Translations under genes and position numbers: made by a program
Source of the DNA: an uncultured Prevotellaceae bacterium
GTDB taxonomy: Bacteria > Bacteroidota > Bacteroidia > Bacteroidales > Bacteroidaceae
Direction: 5' to 3'
Length of the DNA: 64,000 nucleotides
Assembly: GCA_902782305.1 (NCBI GenBank)
Contig: CACZMV010000002.1
Location: forward strand, 56,174-120,173
The notes under the pieces: model-generated
What the model was told of the DNA's origin: nothing
What the model saw: only the letters and a program-made list of their open reading frames with translations
Databases searched by the model: none
Part shown: positions 52,688-61,484 of the stretch, piece by piece
Layout of the letters: every line of letters begins with the position of its first letter
How positions within the stretch are numbered: the first letter of the stretch is position 1

Positions 52688-54913
52688 CTAAAAATGTCTT
52701 ATCGTTATATATATCGGGAAATACTTGAAGTAAGCCTGGTTGGAGTAGTTGAAAGCACTCACATACTCTGGATATTCAAGCAGCAGGTCGGTTCCAGAAC
52801 CACTCAGCCGCATGATGCGGGCCTGCCCTGCATCGTCTGTGATGATAGGCAATCCCTGGCCATCGTTATGCTGAGGACCGTCAACCGTCTCATTCTGACC
52901 GAATGGGATGACGCTGTAGCCGGTTGGCCAGTCCAAACCGAGCATGTTACGACCATCGTATTCATGGCCGTAGAAAATACTCATGCGGTTGCCAAGCATC
53001 TTCGTGATACTCTTCGACTGTGCCACAGAGGGCAGATAGCCTTTCAGGTTCAGCGCATTCATCGACCGGCTCACGGCATCAATCCATCGTTTATGTCCAT
53101 ACCTGTCATCTGTATATTCTTTAGCTCGCGCGAAATTGTCGCCTCCGTCCATCAGACAGTAGTTGTATTCTTTATCTCCTTCTTTATACTTATAGAATAC
53201 TCCGTCATGGTCTTTATAGGTTGACCTGTTGAATTCCTTGAAAGCCGAGTCATTCCTCCAGTATTTCAGGATACTATCGTTTGTCAGTACCACCGGTCTT
53301 ACCGACCAGAAGGTGCTGGCCACCTTGGCAAAGTTGGTCGACTGGGCAAGACCTGCGGGTTGTAGGCTGTAGACACTGGTAGTATACGTTTTCAGCTCGC
53401 CCTTTGGCGAGGGACAGGGCTGTGGATGAGCATTGTTCCAGTAGATATACACATTCTTCAGCATATGGGTATCTTGATCGAAGAGCTCACGAATCGCTGT
53501 GCTGTCGCTTTCGGCAAAGATGCTGTCGGAAGGAATATACAACGATGCAGCACCATCCCAGAGGACACGCCCGGGACGATGGCTCTCATCGCCGACGAAC
53601 AGTCCGGAGAAAAAGTACGGATTAAAATGATCCTTGTCATCCTTGATGAGTGGATAAACCACGACACAGGTCTTGTCGCTACGGATGGAAGGCACATATT
53701 CCTGACAGATGATACATGCTTTGTCGTCTCCCAACGAAACTACTCTTACATCAGGACCGTAATTGCCCTTAACCGCCAGCTGGCCATAGGGAGGCTCATA
53801 GGGTTCCTTCATGGGTGCCTCTTTCTTCAGGTACAGTTCATATACCTTGCGCAGTGCCTGACGCGTAGTGAGATCCTCGAACAGTTCATACAACGGCAGG
53901 AAACGGCCGCTGACGAAGGATGCGTTATAGTTAGCGGGCTCAATGCTGACACTGTTTGCCCAGGCATAATAGTCACCATCGCTGATCTTCACTTCAGCAG
54001 CCTTCGTATAATCGAAAGTCTTGTGAAGTGCTTCACCGGTAGCAGCCGAACCACCCTTGACCGTGATCTTTCCATGATACTGAATGGAATGTTGTGACAA
54101 GATCGGACCGAGAATCTGCGGCTTACTGGTATTGACAACCTTTTCGCCAAGGATGACCTCAGCAACCTGCGTCGTCGCATATACCTTGTCTACGCAGGAG
54201 TCGCGGTTGATTTCCATCTGCAACTCGACCATTCCACCGAGATTTGAAGATACCACGAGGTGCGTGCCGTACTTCTGAGAGAATTTAGTGGCATTGTCTT
54301 CGTTGATGCCACTCTCTCCGTTCTTGACCAGTTCGGCAAGCTCATGGCGGAATTCTGCATCAAGCACACTTTCTTCACTGCTAAGATCGTCCAGTTTCAG
54401 ACAGTGCAGCATGCCCGCATCGATGGTATGTGTAGCCATGATGTGCTTGATGAACATATGGGCCCTGTAACAACTCTTCCACTCGCCTCGATAAGTGGTT
54501 TTGTTCTTGCGGTAATACATGCCACAACCCACCACATCACCTCCGTTGACGGTGTATTTCGTCTCCTCATGGCCAAGCTCCTCCAGCGTACAACCACTGA
54601 AGATGTCCAATGAGGTATAATGGCGACGCTCTGAACTGACAATCGGACCATTCGCCTTCTCGGCTGCATAGAGACGCGACATGTTGATGATGGGCTTCAC
54701 TGAAAAACTACTGTCGTCCATCACATTGCCGGCAGCATTGTAGGCATATCCCAAGCGCTGCAGTTTTATCTGTTCATCAGAATAGCCTCTCGTCAAACGG
54801 GGGTCGATGAACTCATCCTCACTCACATTTGTCAGGTCGTCAGAACAGGAAATGAAGAGTGAAGTGCAAAGTGAAGCGAAAAGGATATATATGTACTTGT
54901 TCATATTAGTCAT
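52688..54913 (-). CDS. MACPF-domain lipoprotein with long C-terminal extension (paralogue 5)
   Basis: A 741-aa lipoprotein (FISCSDDLTN, lipid Cys23). The MACPF core starts with LGYAYN near 54 and has the canonical signature KYGTHLVVSSNLGG at 214-227, then VKGGSAATG and the PLYELFEDL end near 360. A C-terminal domain of about 370 residues with no recognised family follows. The start at 54913 overlaps the preceding stop by 8 bp; MNKYIYILF at 54904 is an equally good start. It is one of the two most canonical pore-forming candidates in the cluster. Confidence 0.8.
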   Translation of the reverse strand: MTNMNKYIYILFASLCTSLFISCSDDLTNVSEDEFIDPRLTRGYSDEQIKLQRLGYAYNAAGNVMDDSSFSVKPIINMSRLYAAEKANGPIVSSERRHYTSLDIFSGCTLEELGHEETKYTVNGGDVVGCGMYYRKNKTTYRGEWKSCYRAHMFIKHIMATHTIDAGMLHCLKLDDLSSEESVLDAEFRHELAELVKNGESGINEDNATKFSQKYGTHLVVSSNLGGMVELQMEINRDSCVDKVYATTQVAEVILGEKVVNTSKPQILGPILSQHSIQYHGKITVKGGSAATGEALHKTFDYTKAAEVKISDGDYYAWANSVSIEPANYNASFVSGRFLPLYELFEDLTTRQALRKVYELYLKKEAPMKEPYEPPYGQLAVKGNYGPDVRVVSLGDDKACIICQEYVPSIRSDKTCVVVYPLIKDDKDHFNPYFFSGLFVGDESHRPGRVLWDGAASLYIPSDSIFAESDSTAIRELFDQDTHMLKNVYIYWNNAHPQPCPSPKGELKTYTTSVYSLQPAGLAQSTNFAKVASTFWSVRPVVLTNDSILKYWRNDSAFKEFNRSTYKDHDGVFYKYKEGDKEYNYCLMDGGDNFARAKEYTDDRYGHKRWIDAVSRSMNALNLKGYLPSVAQSKSITKMLGNRMSIFYGHEYDGRNMLGLDWPTGYSVIPFGQNETVDGPQHNDGQGLPIITDDAGQARIMRLSGSGTDLLLEYPEYVSAFNYSNQAYFKYFPIYITIRHF

Positions 54914-56105
54914 CTTCGTAGCTATGTAATGATTTATCCATATAGTTCTTCAGGATGGTGCGTGTCTTGGGGTCGTAGATAACCTGATAGATAGGCACCA
55001 GACGAATGTCGATCAGGGCGGCATCCTGAGGGGTCACCGACGCCTGCCACTTTTTCAGTGTCTCCACGTCTATCGTTCCCTGCTGACCGGTAGTGAATGC
55101 CGTCACGAGCGACAACTTACCGCCACGGGCGGTGATATGGCTCTCTGAATTGCGGTTGCACTTCTCAGCAGCATCCTTGTATTCGACATCGACAGAGGCA
55201 CTGATGGAAATGAATTTGATCTGAACCGTCATTTCAAGCGCCACCTTCACATCGAGCGAAGTAGACACGGAGTCCATATTCGTGACGTTGTAATAGTCGA
55301 GCGAACAACCTAAGACGGAGCGGGTCACGAAGCCGGAACCCACCTCGTCGATGAACTCGCGGCAGATACCGCTGGCAGCATAGGCTGAGGGAGCGGCATG
55401 AATCTTTCGGATAAACTTCTGCATCACGTCTGAGAAGCCGGGGGCATAAATCTCACGGAAGATCGGTACCACCTTGGCAATCGAGTCGGCATCAACGCTG
55501 GGGAAAGTATTGGCCAACGGAGAAGCAGCAATGGCATCGGTTACCTTTTCACGCAGATTCAGGTAGTTGATGTCGCGCGAGAAGTAACTCTGCTTCAAAC
55601 GCATCAACGAATAATAGTTCTTCGTAGTTGAGAAGTTCTTCTTGTTGAAGGCCACATCCACATCTACGGAGAACGCTCCGGCATTCACGCCGATACCGAT
55701 GTCTAACCCCAACGAGTCCTTCAGGGCCTTGGTACTCTCGCTGTAGTAGAACTTCTGCTCGCTGGCTGGGATGTAGTCGTCAACAATATAGGAGGTATTG
55801 TACTTCCTTTCCATATCGCGCAGCGTGCGCATGTTAAACACTTCCATATCAGTGCCGACACAATATGACTCGTTGTCCCTGTAGGTATAGCCTGCACCAC
55901 GAATGGCGCTGATGGCGTCTTCTACTTGCTTCAACTCTTCGGAGGTAGTGGCTCTGGTAAGCCATGATACCGGCGTCGTACTGTTTTCGGTGTTATTGGC
56001 AGTCTGCGGTGTCTCAGGAACACTGAGCCCATCGTCGCCACTGCTGCATGATGCCATTGTCAACATGCCCACTGCTACATATATATGTAATAAGGTGTAC
56101 TTCAT
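54906..56105 (-). CDS. MACPF-like lipoprotein, degenerate signature (paralogue 4)
   Basis: A 399-aa lipoprotein (TMASCSSGDDG, Cys20). The opening GAGYTYRDNESY is near 70. The segment in the signature position reads DEVGSGFVTRSVLGCSLDY (253-271), with VGSG replacing Y-G-T-H. ARGGKLSLVTAFTTG, KKWQASVTPQ and RLVPIYQVIYD close the domain. No extra C-terminal domain is present. It has the same layout as paralogues 2 and 3, so they probably form a subgroup of accessory or immunity-like MACPF proteins (inference). It starts 14 bp after paralogue 3. Confidence 0.75.
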   Translation of the reverse strand: MKYTLLHIYVAVGMLTMASCSSGDDGLSVPETPQTANNTENSTTPVSWLTRATTSEELKQVEDAISAIRGAGYTYRDNESYCVGTDMEVFNMRTLRDMERKYNTSYIVDDYIPASEQKFYYSESTKALKDSLGLDIGIGVNAGAFSVDVDVAFNKKNFSTTKNYYSLMRLKQSYFSRDINYLNLREKVTDAIAASPLANTFPSVDADSIAKVVPIFREIYAPGFSDVMQKFIRKIHAAPSAYAASGICREFIDEVGSGFVTRSVLGCSLDYYNVTNMDSVSTSLDVKVALEMTVQIKFISISASVDVEYKDAAEKCNRNSESHITARGGKLSLVTAFTTGQQGTIDVETLKKWQASVTPQDAALIDIRLVPIYQVIYDPKTRTILKNYMDKSLHSYEDD

Positions 56106-56119
56106 ACCTGACTATTTGT

Positions 56120-57238
56120 CTATTTCGCGTTCGTACGTAAAATATAGTTCACTCTGTCTTGCACCTCACCGGTGAAGAGGTTTGCAATGGATGCAATCTT
56201 CACATCGGTCATGGCGCACATTCTCAGTTGGTCGCTTGCGGGAGTGGGGGCGAAATCAACGCTCTGCATCCACTCCTTGATGCCTTGCGGCGAGGAGGTT
56301 TCACCCGCCAGTATCGCAGTCACCGCCTGTACATTACCACCACGGACGTGGATGTCCAGGCTGTAGCGGTCATGTGAAATCTTCTGGAACTGCTCACTCT
56401 GCACACTGCCTGAGGCTTCAGCACCCATGAGAATTCCCACGCTGGCATTGAGCGCCATACCGACACTCATGTTCTCAGAGAGTGACGACTTGTCTATCTG
56501 CAACGTAAATTCCAGCACGCCACCCATGAACGAGCGTGCCACGAAGCCCCTACCCCATTTGTTCACGAAGTCGAGAACCATCTGATTGCTCACGTTGGCC
56601 TGATTGGTGTTGTAGCCTTCGAGCATCTTCCAGTCGGCATAGAAACCAGGGGCAAACACCATACTGTCGCCCGTTTCCTTGTAGTACATGATGATATTCT
56701 TGTACTGCAGGTCACGGCAGTATGCCACTCGCTTGGTGCGCTTCATGGCAAACACCGACTGGCTCTCCTGTACACTTCCCTTGGAGTAGTTACCTGAGAC
56801 GCTGATGTCAGCCACGATGAAGTTGACGCCAACACTTGCCGACAGTGCCAATTGCTGCGACACGGCACTGCGTGTCTCGGCGGTAATAACCTGTTCCTCA
56901 CTATAGGGAGTATAATCATCGCTGATGAAGTTCAGCCCCTTGACATACTGGATGGAGTCCAGATAATTGAGGTTGAAGATGTTGAAGGCCACTCCTTCCA
57001 GATATTCAGCACCTGTGGCATAGGTATAGCCTACTCCACGCTCGAATCCTGGAGGAGCCAGCAGCCGAGTCTCATAGCCCCCTGGTGCCGGTTCTCCATT
57101 GGCATAGAATGCCCCCATGGCATTTTTACGGCCAAAGGCAGCTTTCTCTTCATTTGTCAATGGGTCGTCACTGCTACAGGAAAACATTCCAAGCACACCG
57201 ACCAGAAGGAGGAAACAATATAAACGGTTCGTCTTCAT
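56120..57238 (-). CDS. MACPF-like lipoprotein, degenerate signature (paralogue 3)
   Basis: A 372-aa lipoprotein (GMFSCSSDDP, Cys21). GVGYTYATGAEYLEG is near 68. The segment in the signature position reads NKWGRGFVARSFMGGVLEF (226-244). VRGGNVQAVTAILAG and KEWMQSVDF end the fold. It is shorter than classical MACPF proteins and lacks the Y-G-T-H. It lies 29 bp after paralogue 2. Confidence 0.75.
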   Translation of the reverse strand: MKTNRLYCFLLLVGVLGMFSCSSDDPLTNEEKAAFGRKNAMGAFYANGEPAPGGYETRLLAPPGFERGVGYTYATGAEYLEGVAFNIFNLNYLDSIQYVKGLNFISDDYTPYSEEQVITAETRSAVSQQLALSASVGVNFIVADISVSGNYSKGSVQESQSVFAMKRTKRVAYCRDLQYKNIIMYYKETGDSMVFAPGFYADWKMLEGYNTNQANVSNQMVLDFVNKWGRGFVARSFMGGVLEFTLQIDKSSLSENMSVGMALNASVGILMGAEASGSVQSEQFQKISHDRYSLDIHVRGGNVQAVTAILAGETSSPQGIKEWMQSVDFAPTPASDQLRMCAMTDVKIASIANLFTGEVQDRVNYILRTNAK

Positions 57239-57267
57239 CTCTTATACTCTTTGATTATGAGACATTC

Positions 57268-58665
57268 TTACTGTCTGAATTTCACATTAAAGTAGCTCGT
57301 CAACACATCACGGGCATCCTTATCGGTAATCAACGCATAGATGGGAGCCAGCGTCATATCGACCATCACGGCTTGGGTATGACGACAACTGTTCTGCCAA
57401 GCCGAGACCTGGTCGTCATTCAATGCGCCGCCAGTGACTAGGATACACACCTGGCTCACATCGCCTCCACGCACCTTGACGGTTGCCGTTGTCTTGCTCA
57501 TGATCTCTTGGCCTACCTTGGAAACGCCAATGTCGAACGAGCCTCTACCACCAACATTCTTATTCTTTATCTTGGTCTGGAAACTGGCCTCGAGGGCTAC
57601 CTTGACACCCAGCGTATCACGGAGCAACGTACTGTCAACACTGATCTGATAGTCGAGCACGGCACCCATCGCCGACTTGCTGATGAAGCAAGGGCCTACC
57701 TCATCCAGGAACTTGTCGCAAATGTCATACTGCTTTGTCTGATTATCCTTCACAGCAGCTAAGTCCTTGACAAATCGCTCCTGAAGAGAGAGGAATCCCG
57801 GCGACAGCAGTTTCTGCTTTTCTTCACGCGTGGTGGCCTTCTCCAACAGGGCCATGATGTTCATGAAATGAATCTCACGGGTAAACTGAGTGGTCTTCTG
57901 GCGCTTGAGGGCGTACTTGTTCTTTGACTTCTCCTGATGACCTGTGCCCACTCCGACAGTGACACTGCCGCTACCACTACCGCCTCCCTTGCTCTTCACC
58001 GAAGTGAAGTCCATGCCAGCCGAGGCATTGACGGTAAGGCCTTTGGTGAGGCTTTCCTCACTATCTCCAGTAAAGATTTCCTGCATGGACTGCGGGAATA
58101 TGGCATCAGTAATCAGCATAACACCCGTAGCACGCTGAATGCTGTCGAGCGTGACCAAGTTGAACAACTGAATCAGCGCTCCGTCGCAATATTCGCCACC
58201 AGGCATGTAGCTATAGCCGGCACCCTTGTTGGCAGAGAACACCGTCGAAACGGAGTCCAACGAAGGATTGGTAGACTGGACAATCGACAGGTTATAGTCG
58301 CCACCAGCTCGTCTGGTAGCGCCCTGCGTGTTGAGCGTCAGCACATTCTCGCGCATCGTTCCCCAGTTCTCACCCACCTGAACAAGAGCCGTGGTAGGAC
58401 CTTCGCCTTCCGACGGATAGACATTTGCCAGTCCCTTCGACGTTGTTACAGACCACTTGCCCGGCACGTTGATGTAGGCAGTATACTCCCCATAGGACGC
58501 ACCTGTACTTACCAAGCCGTTCGCTGGGGCACCGAGAATGGAAAGCGGAGCAGTGCTGCTCTCGCCTCCACTCTTCTCATTGCCTATCATATCCTCGCTG
58601 CTGGAGCATGCTGCCACGAGAGCGGCAACAAGCAACAGCACCGGGTAAGATATGTATCTGTTCAT
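57268..58665 (-). CDS. MACPF-like lipoprotein with N-terminal BACON-like domain (paralogue 2)
   Basis: A 465-aa lipoprotein (LVAACSSSED, Cys20). Residues 40-125 form a BACON/Ig-like beta-sandwich with GKWSVTTSKG and VQVGENWG. The MACPF-like part then starts at GAGYSYMPGGEYCDG. It has DEVGPCFISKSAMGAVLDY (321-339) in place of the Y-G-T-H signature, a Gly/Ser-rich loop at 225-242, and VRGGDVSQVCILVTGG...WQNS...LAPIYALITD. The N-terminal domain is shared only with paralogue 1. Confidence 0.75.
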   Translation of the reverse strand: MNRYISYPVLLLVAALVAACSSSEDMIGNEKSGGESSTAPLSILGAPANGLVSTGASYGEYTAYINVPGKWSVTTSKGLANVYPSEGEGPTTALVQVGENWGTMRENVLTLNTQGATRRAGGDYNLSIVQSTNPSLDSVSTVFSANKGAGYSYMPGGEYCDGALIQLFNLVTLDSIQRATGVMLITDAIFPQSMQEIFTGDSEESLTKGLTVNASAGMDFTSVKSKGGGSGSGSVTVGVGTGHQEKSKNKYALKRQKTTQFTREIHFMNIMALLEKATTREEKQKLLSPGFLSLQERFVKDLAAVKDNQTKQYDICDKFLDEVGPCFISKSAMGAVLDYQISVDSTLLRDTLGVKVALEASFQTKIKNKNVGGRGSFDIGVSKVGQEIMSKTTATVKVRGGDVSQVCILVTGGALNDDQVSAWQNSCRHTQAVMVDMTLAPIYALITDKDARDVLTSYFNVKFRQ

Positions 58666-58721
58666 ATATACAATAATTTTAACAGTCTAAACCGGGTAAA
58701 AAAACATTCCGATTTTAGCCA

Positions 58722-60182
58722 CTAATCATCCAGCTTACCAAAACCGTCTTTTGCTCGATCGAGTTTGTAACTCTTGTCAATCAATTCCTTAAGATCCTTG
58801 TACGCTTTCTGCTCTGCATCAGACTTACCGTTAAAGAGGACGTAAATAGGCTGTACATCAAATCCTGTCAACACTGCCTCTTCAGGTTTGGCACCGAGCA
58901 TCCATGCTGCCAGATCATCACACTTGAGCTCGCCACCGGTGGTAAGAATGCTCACTTTCTTCACGTCATTACCACGTGCATTGAGTTGTGCCTGGGTAGA
59001 AGAAGCTGCGCTGAACGTAGAATCCCTCACCATCACACCTCCATGGAATACGAAGTTCTTTCTCACACTGTCTGGGAGTAACTTTTTGAGACTATCCAAC
59101 TTAGCAGAGTCAACACCGGCAGTGTCTTTCACCTGCTGCTTCCACTTAAAGTCAAGAGCTGCCTTCACGTCTGTGGCCTTCTTGGCTTTGGTAGCGGCAA
59201 CAGCCATTCGGTAGTGAAGTTCACAGCCAAAAAAGGCTTTGGTAACGAAATGTGAACCATAAACCATGAAGAATTCCTGTGCTACTTTCTCCTTGTCAGC
59301 ATCAGTAGTGGCGGCATTGAACTTAGTGATGAAAGCTTCCTTGTAAGCCTTGAAACCATCGGTGAAATTGTCTTGGTTTTGCTGCATGTCAGCAAAGTTG
59401 ATCTCACGGCTGTAAACCGAACGCATCAGAGACTTCTGCATGATCGTAAAATTGAAGCTGCTCTTACGGGTTACAGCCGCATTGTCTAAGTCCAGACTCA
59501 TTTTGACGGCACCGAAGTTTCCACCAGGATGACCATTGACATTAACAATCTTATCCAATACTTCCTCGCTGTGAGCATAGAAATATTCCTCTTTTGCCTG
59601 GGGTGAAATACTGCTAACGACGTTGGGATCATTGGCACTCATCTTGAAAATCTGCTGGCCCGTGCACAACTCAGGAACCGTGTTCTTGTTGGCATAGTAG
59701 CCATAGCCCACAAAGATGTTCGAGTTAAGAAGCTTTTTGAAGCCCTCAACGTCGTTGCCCGACTCCTGGTTCACCGTCTGAGAACCTTCACCAGCACGAC
59801 GCATTTGCTTGGATTGACCATTGACGAAGTTCACCTTGAAAGTCAACTGACGAGCGTCTGCCCAGTTGTTGCCAATATATACTGGCACGCGTGCACTGCC
59901 TATACCACACATTTTGGTAGGCGTGAACTCCATGTTGTTGCTGGGCTCAATATACCAAACACCATCGGTCTTGATGTTCAGGTAATAGGTACCCATGTCA
60001 GCAGAAACACTTGAGAGTTGCTGATTGTTAGCATCAGTCAGTACAGACGAATACATCGGCAACTTGTCCATGAAAGTGGGAACGGGTGTTGACTCAACCT
60101 CAGAAAAAGTTGAATCCGAACAAGCGGTAAGGGCTGATAAAGCCACTGCAGTTACGAAGAACTGTTTCATTAATTTTTTCAT
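58722..60182 (-). CDS. MACPF-domain lipoprotein, first gene of the locus (paralogue 1)
   Basis: A 486-aa lipoprotein (SALTACSDST, Cys21). A BACON-like beta-sandwich at 60-125 (VWYIEPS, VYIGNNWADARQL) precedes the MACPF core: FVGYGYYAN near 158, signature MVYGSHFVTKAFFGCELHY at 306-324 (Y-G-S-H, close to canonical), ARGNDVKKVSILTTGGEL and QPIYVLFNG. The ATG at 60182 is chosen because the open frame up to 60254 runs across the promoter. It probably initiates the whole co-transcribed series. Confidence 0.8.
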   Translation of the reverse strand: MKKLMKQFFVTAVALSALTACSDSTFSEVESTPVPTFMDKLPMYSSVLTDANNQQLSSVSADMGTYYLNIKTDGVWYIEPSNNMEFTPTKMCGIGSARVPVYIGNNWADARQLTFKVNFVNGQSKQMRRAGEGSQTVNQESGNDVEGFKKLLNSNIFVGYGYYANKNTVPELCTGQQIFKMSANDPNVVSSISPQAKEEYFYAHSEEVLDKIVNVNGHPGGNFGAVKMSLDLDNAAVTRKSSFNFTIMQKSLMRSVYSREINFADMQQNQDNFTDGFKAYKEAFITKFNAATTDADKEKVAQEFFMVYGSHFVTKAFFGCELHYRMAVAATKAKKATDVKAALDFKWKQQVKDTAGVDSAKLDSLKKLLPDSVRKNFVFHGGVMVRDSTFSAASSTQAQLNARGNDVKKVSILTTGGELKCDDLAAWMLGAKPEEAVLTGFDVQPIYVLFNGKSDAEQKAYKDLKELIDKSYKLDRAKDGFGKLDD

Positions 60183-60224
60183 AATCCTATTATTTGGGGG
60201 TTTGTATTTATAAACGTTTGGGTA

Positions 60225-60255
60225 CAAAGATAAGCAATTTTTCAAAAAAAACAAA
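60225..60255 (-). promoter_or_regulatory. Promoter of the MACPF/surface-protein locus
   Basis: The minus strand has TTTG (60255-60252), a 19-bp spacer and TATCTTTG (60232-60225), a near-ideal Bacteroidales promoter. The leader would be about 38 nt. No comparable -33/-7 pair was found in the gaps between the next genes down to 31.9 kb. Confidence 0.8.
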
Positions 60256-60280
60256 ACCCAAATGTTAAAACACTCGGATT

Positions 60281-60317
60281 TTGCAGATTTTGAAACAATT
60301 ATTGCAGATTTTGAAAC
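60281..60317 (-). promoter_or_regulatory. Two 16-bp direct repeats, likely operator of the AraC-type regulator
   Basis: TTGCAGATTTTGAAAC at 60281-60296 and again at 60302-60317, identical and 21 bp apart (two helical turns, same DNA face). They lie about 60-97 bp upstream of the expected transcription start, where AraC-family activators bind as tandem half-sites, and directly beside the regulator gene. Confidence 0.75.
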
Positions 60318-60341
60318 TCAAAGCCTGCCATGAAGCAAAAA

Positions 60342-61439
60342 TTACCGGGCTTGGTCGCGCATCCAGGCAGACACTGACTGCCCCATGCGCTGCTTGAAGG
60401 CCAGACTGAAGGTGCTGTAACTGCGGTAGCCACTTTCACGAGCAAACTCCTGGGCGGTAAGGTCGCGACCGGCAGCGGCGGCCTCGTGATAGAGGCTGAC
60501 GAAGTGTTGAATGCGCAGATTGTTGATATAAGTATTGTAAGTCATGTTCTGAGCTGAGAAATACTGGCTCAGATAAAAACGGTTAGTACCAATGGCCTGA
60601 GCCAACTGACTGACGGTCAGGTCGTGCTGCAGGTAGAGCTGTGTATCGATGCAGCGTTTTTGCAAAAAAACCTCCATTTCATCGAGATTTTTTTGATTCT
60701 CAGGGGTGGCATTTTCCTCCTCATTGACCGCCAATGGCTGGCGGATGCTCAGGTCGCTTAACGTCTCCACGCGCCACAGGAGATGGCATATCATCACAAT
60801 GCCACACACCTGGACGATGTATTCGTAAGCCAGTCCCCCATAACCACTCGCGTAAATGGAGAACACCAGCAGAATGACGGCCAGCACCAGGAAACTCTGC
60901 CATACCTCCTTGTGCTCCAGGTCGACATAGTTGTCGCGCAGCCAGCGTCCGTAGCGTCTCACCTCGCGTACCATATATATAATAAGGCCGATGCCCAATA
61001 GCAGCAGATAGATACGCACCATCGGCAGGATGGCATCGCTACAGGTGACGATGCAGTACACCATTCCTACAATCGTGGGCAGCATCATCACCCAGGCTGG
61101 CCACAGCGGTCGCTGGCGGTCTTGCAACATACAGAGCAAGATGACAAAGGCCAAGGGGACGGTCAGCAGGCAGTCGAGCAGTGCGCCAATCAGCAAACTC
61201 AGCAGGATGGCATCAGCTGAAGTGAGCATGACAGGAGGCAAATACCACAGGTGTCCTAACGCAATGACAGCAAAGAACACTGCTGTCCAACGGCGCAACC
61301 GCGCTGGAGGCGTGACGTCGGGGGCAAAGGCGTTACCTCGGCGCAGCAGGAGGTAGAGGCATGCAATGGTTGCCATGACTGTTCCTGCGGCGTAGAGCAT
61401 CATCAGAAACATGAGGTCAAATGGTAATTGCCCGAACAT
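60342..61439 (-). CDS. Membrane-anchored AraC-family transcriptional regulator
   Basis: A 365-aa protein. Residues 1-230 carry seven hydrophobic helices. After a charged linker (NEEENATPENQKNLDEME), residues 255-365 form an AraC/XylS DNA-binding domain: helix-turn-helix 1 LTVSQLAQAIGTNRFYLSQYF, and helix-turn-helix 2 LTAQEFARESGYRSYSTFSLAFKQRMG. It would sense an envelope or membrane signal and act on nearby DNA. It lies 160 bp upstream of the MACPF locus on the same strand, with the 21-bp-spaced repeats between them. It may be transcribed with typA (45-bp gap, no good promoter seen). Confidence 0.88.
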   Translation of the reverse strand: MFGQLPFDLMFLMMLYAAGTVMATIACLYLLLRRGNAFAPDVTPPARLRRWTAVFFAVIALGHLWYLPPVMLTSADAILLSLLIGALLDCLLTVPLAFVILLCMLQDRQRPLWPAWVMMLPTIVGMVYCIVTCSDAILPMVRIYLLLLGIGLIIYMVREVRRYGRWLRDNYVDLEHKEVWQSFLVLAVILLVFSIYASGYGGLAYEYIVQVCGIVMICHLLWRVETLSDLSIRQPLAVNEEENATPENQKNLDEMEVFLQKRCIDTQLYLQHDLTVSQLAQAIGTNRFYLSQYFSAQNMTYNTYINNLRIQHFVSLYHEAAAAGRDLTAQEFARESGYRSYSTFSLAFKQRMGQSVSAWMRDQAR

Positions 61440-61484
61440 CTGCTAGTCGTTATTAAAATGTTGGTTTACGGGAGCGATGCTCCT

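Noticed and set aside
60183-60254. Upstream extension of the first MACPF gene
   Set aside because: It would be translated across the -7 box, and the lipoprotein signal begins at the ATG at 60182.
61440-61484. GGAGC/GCTCC hairpin between typA and the AraC-type gene as a terminator
   Set aside because: The stem is only 5 bp with no U-run following on the minus strand; read-through from typA is more likely.
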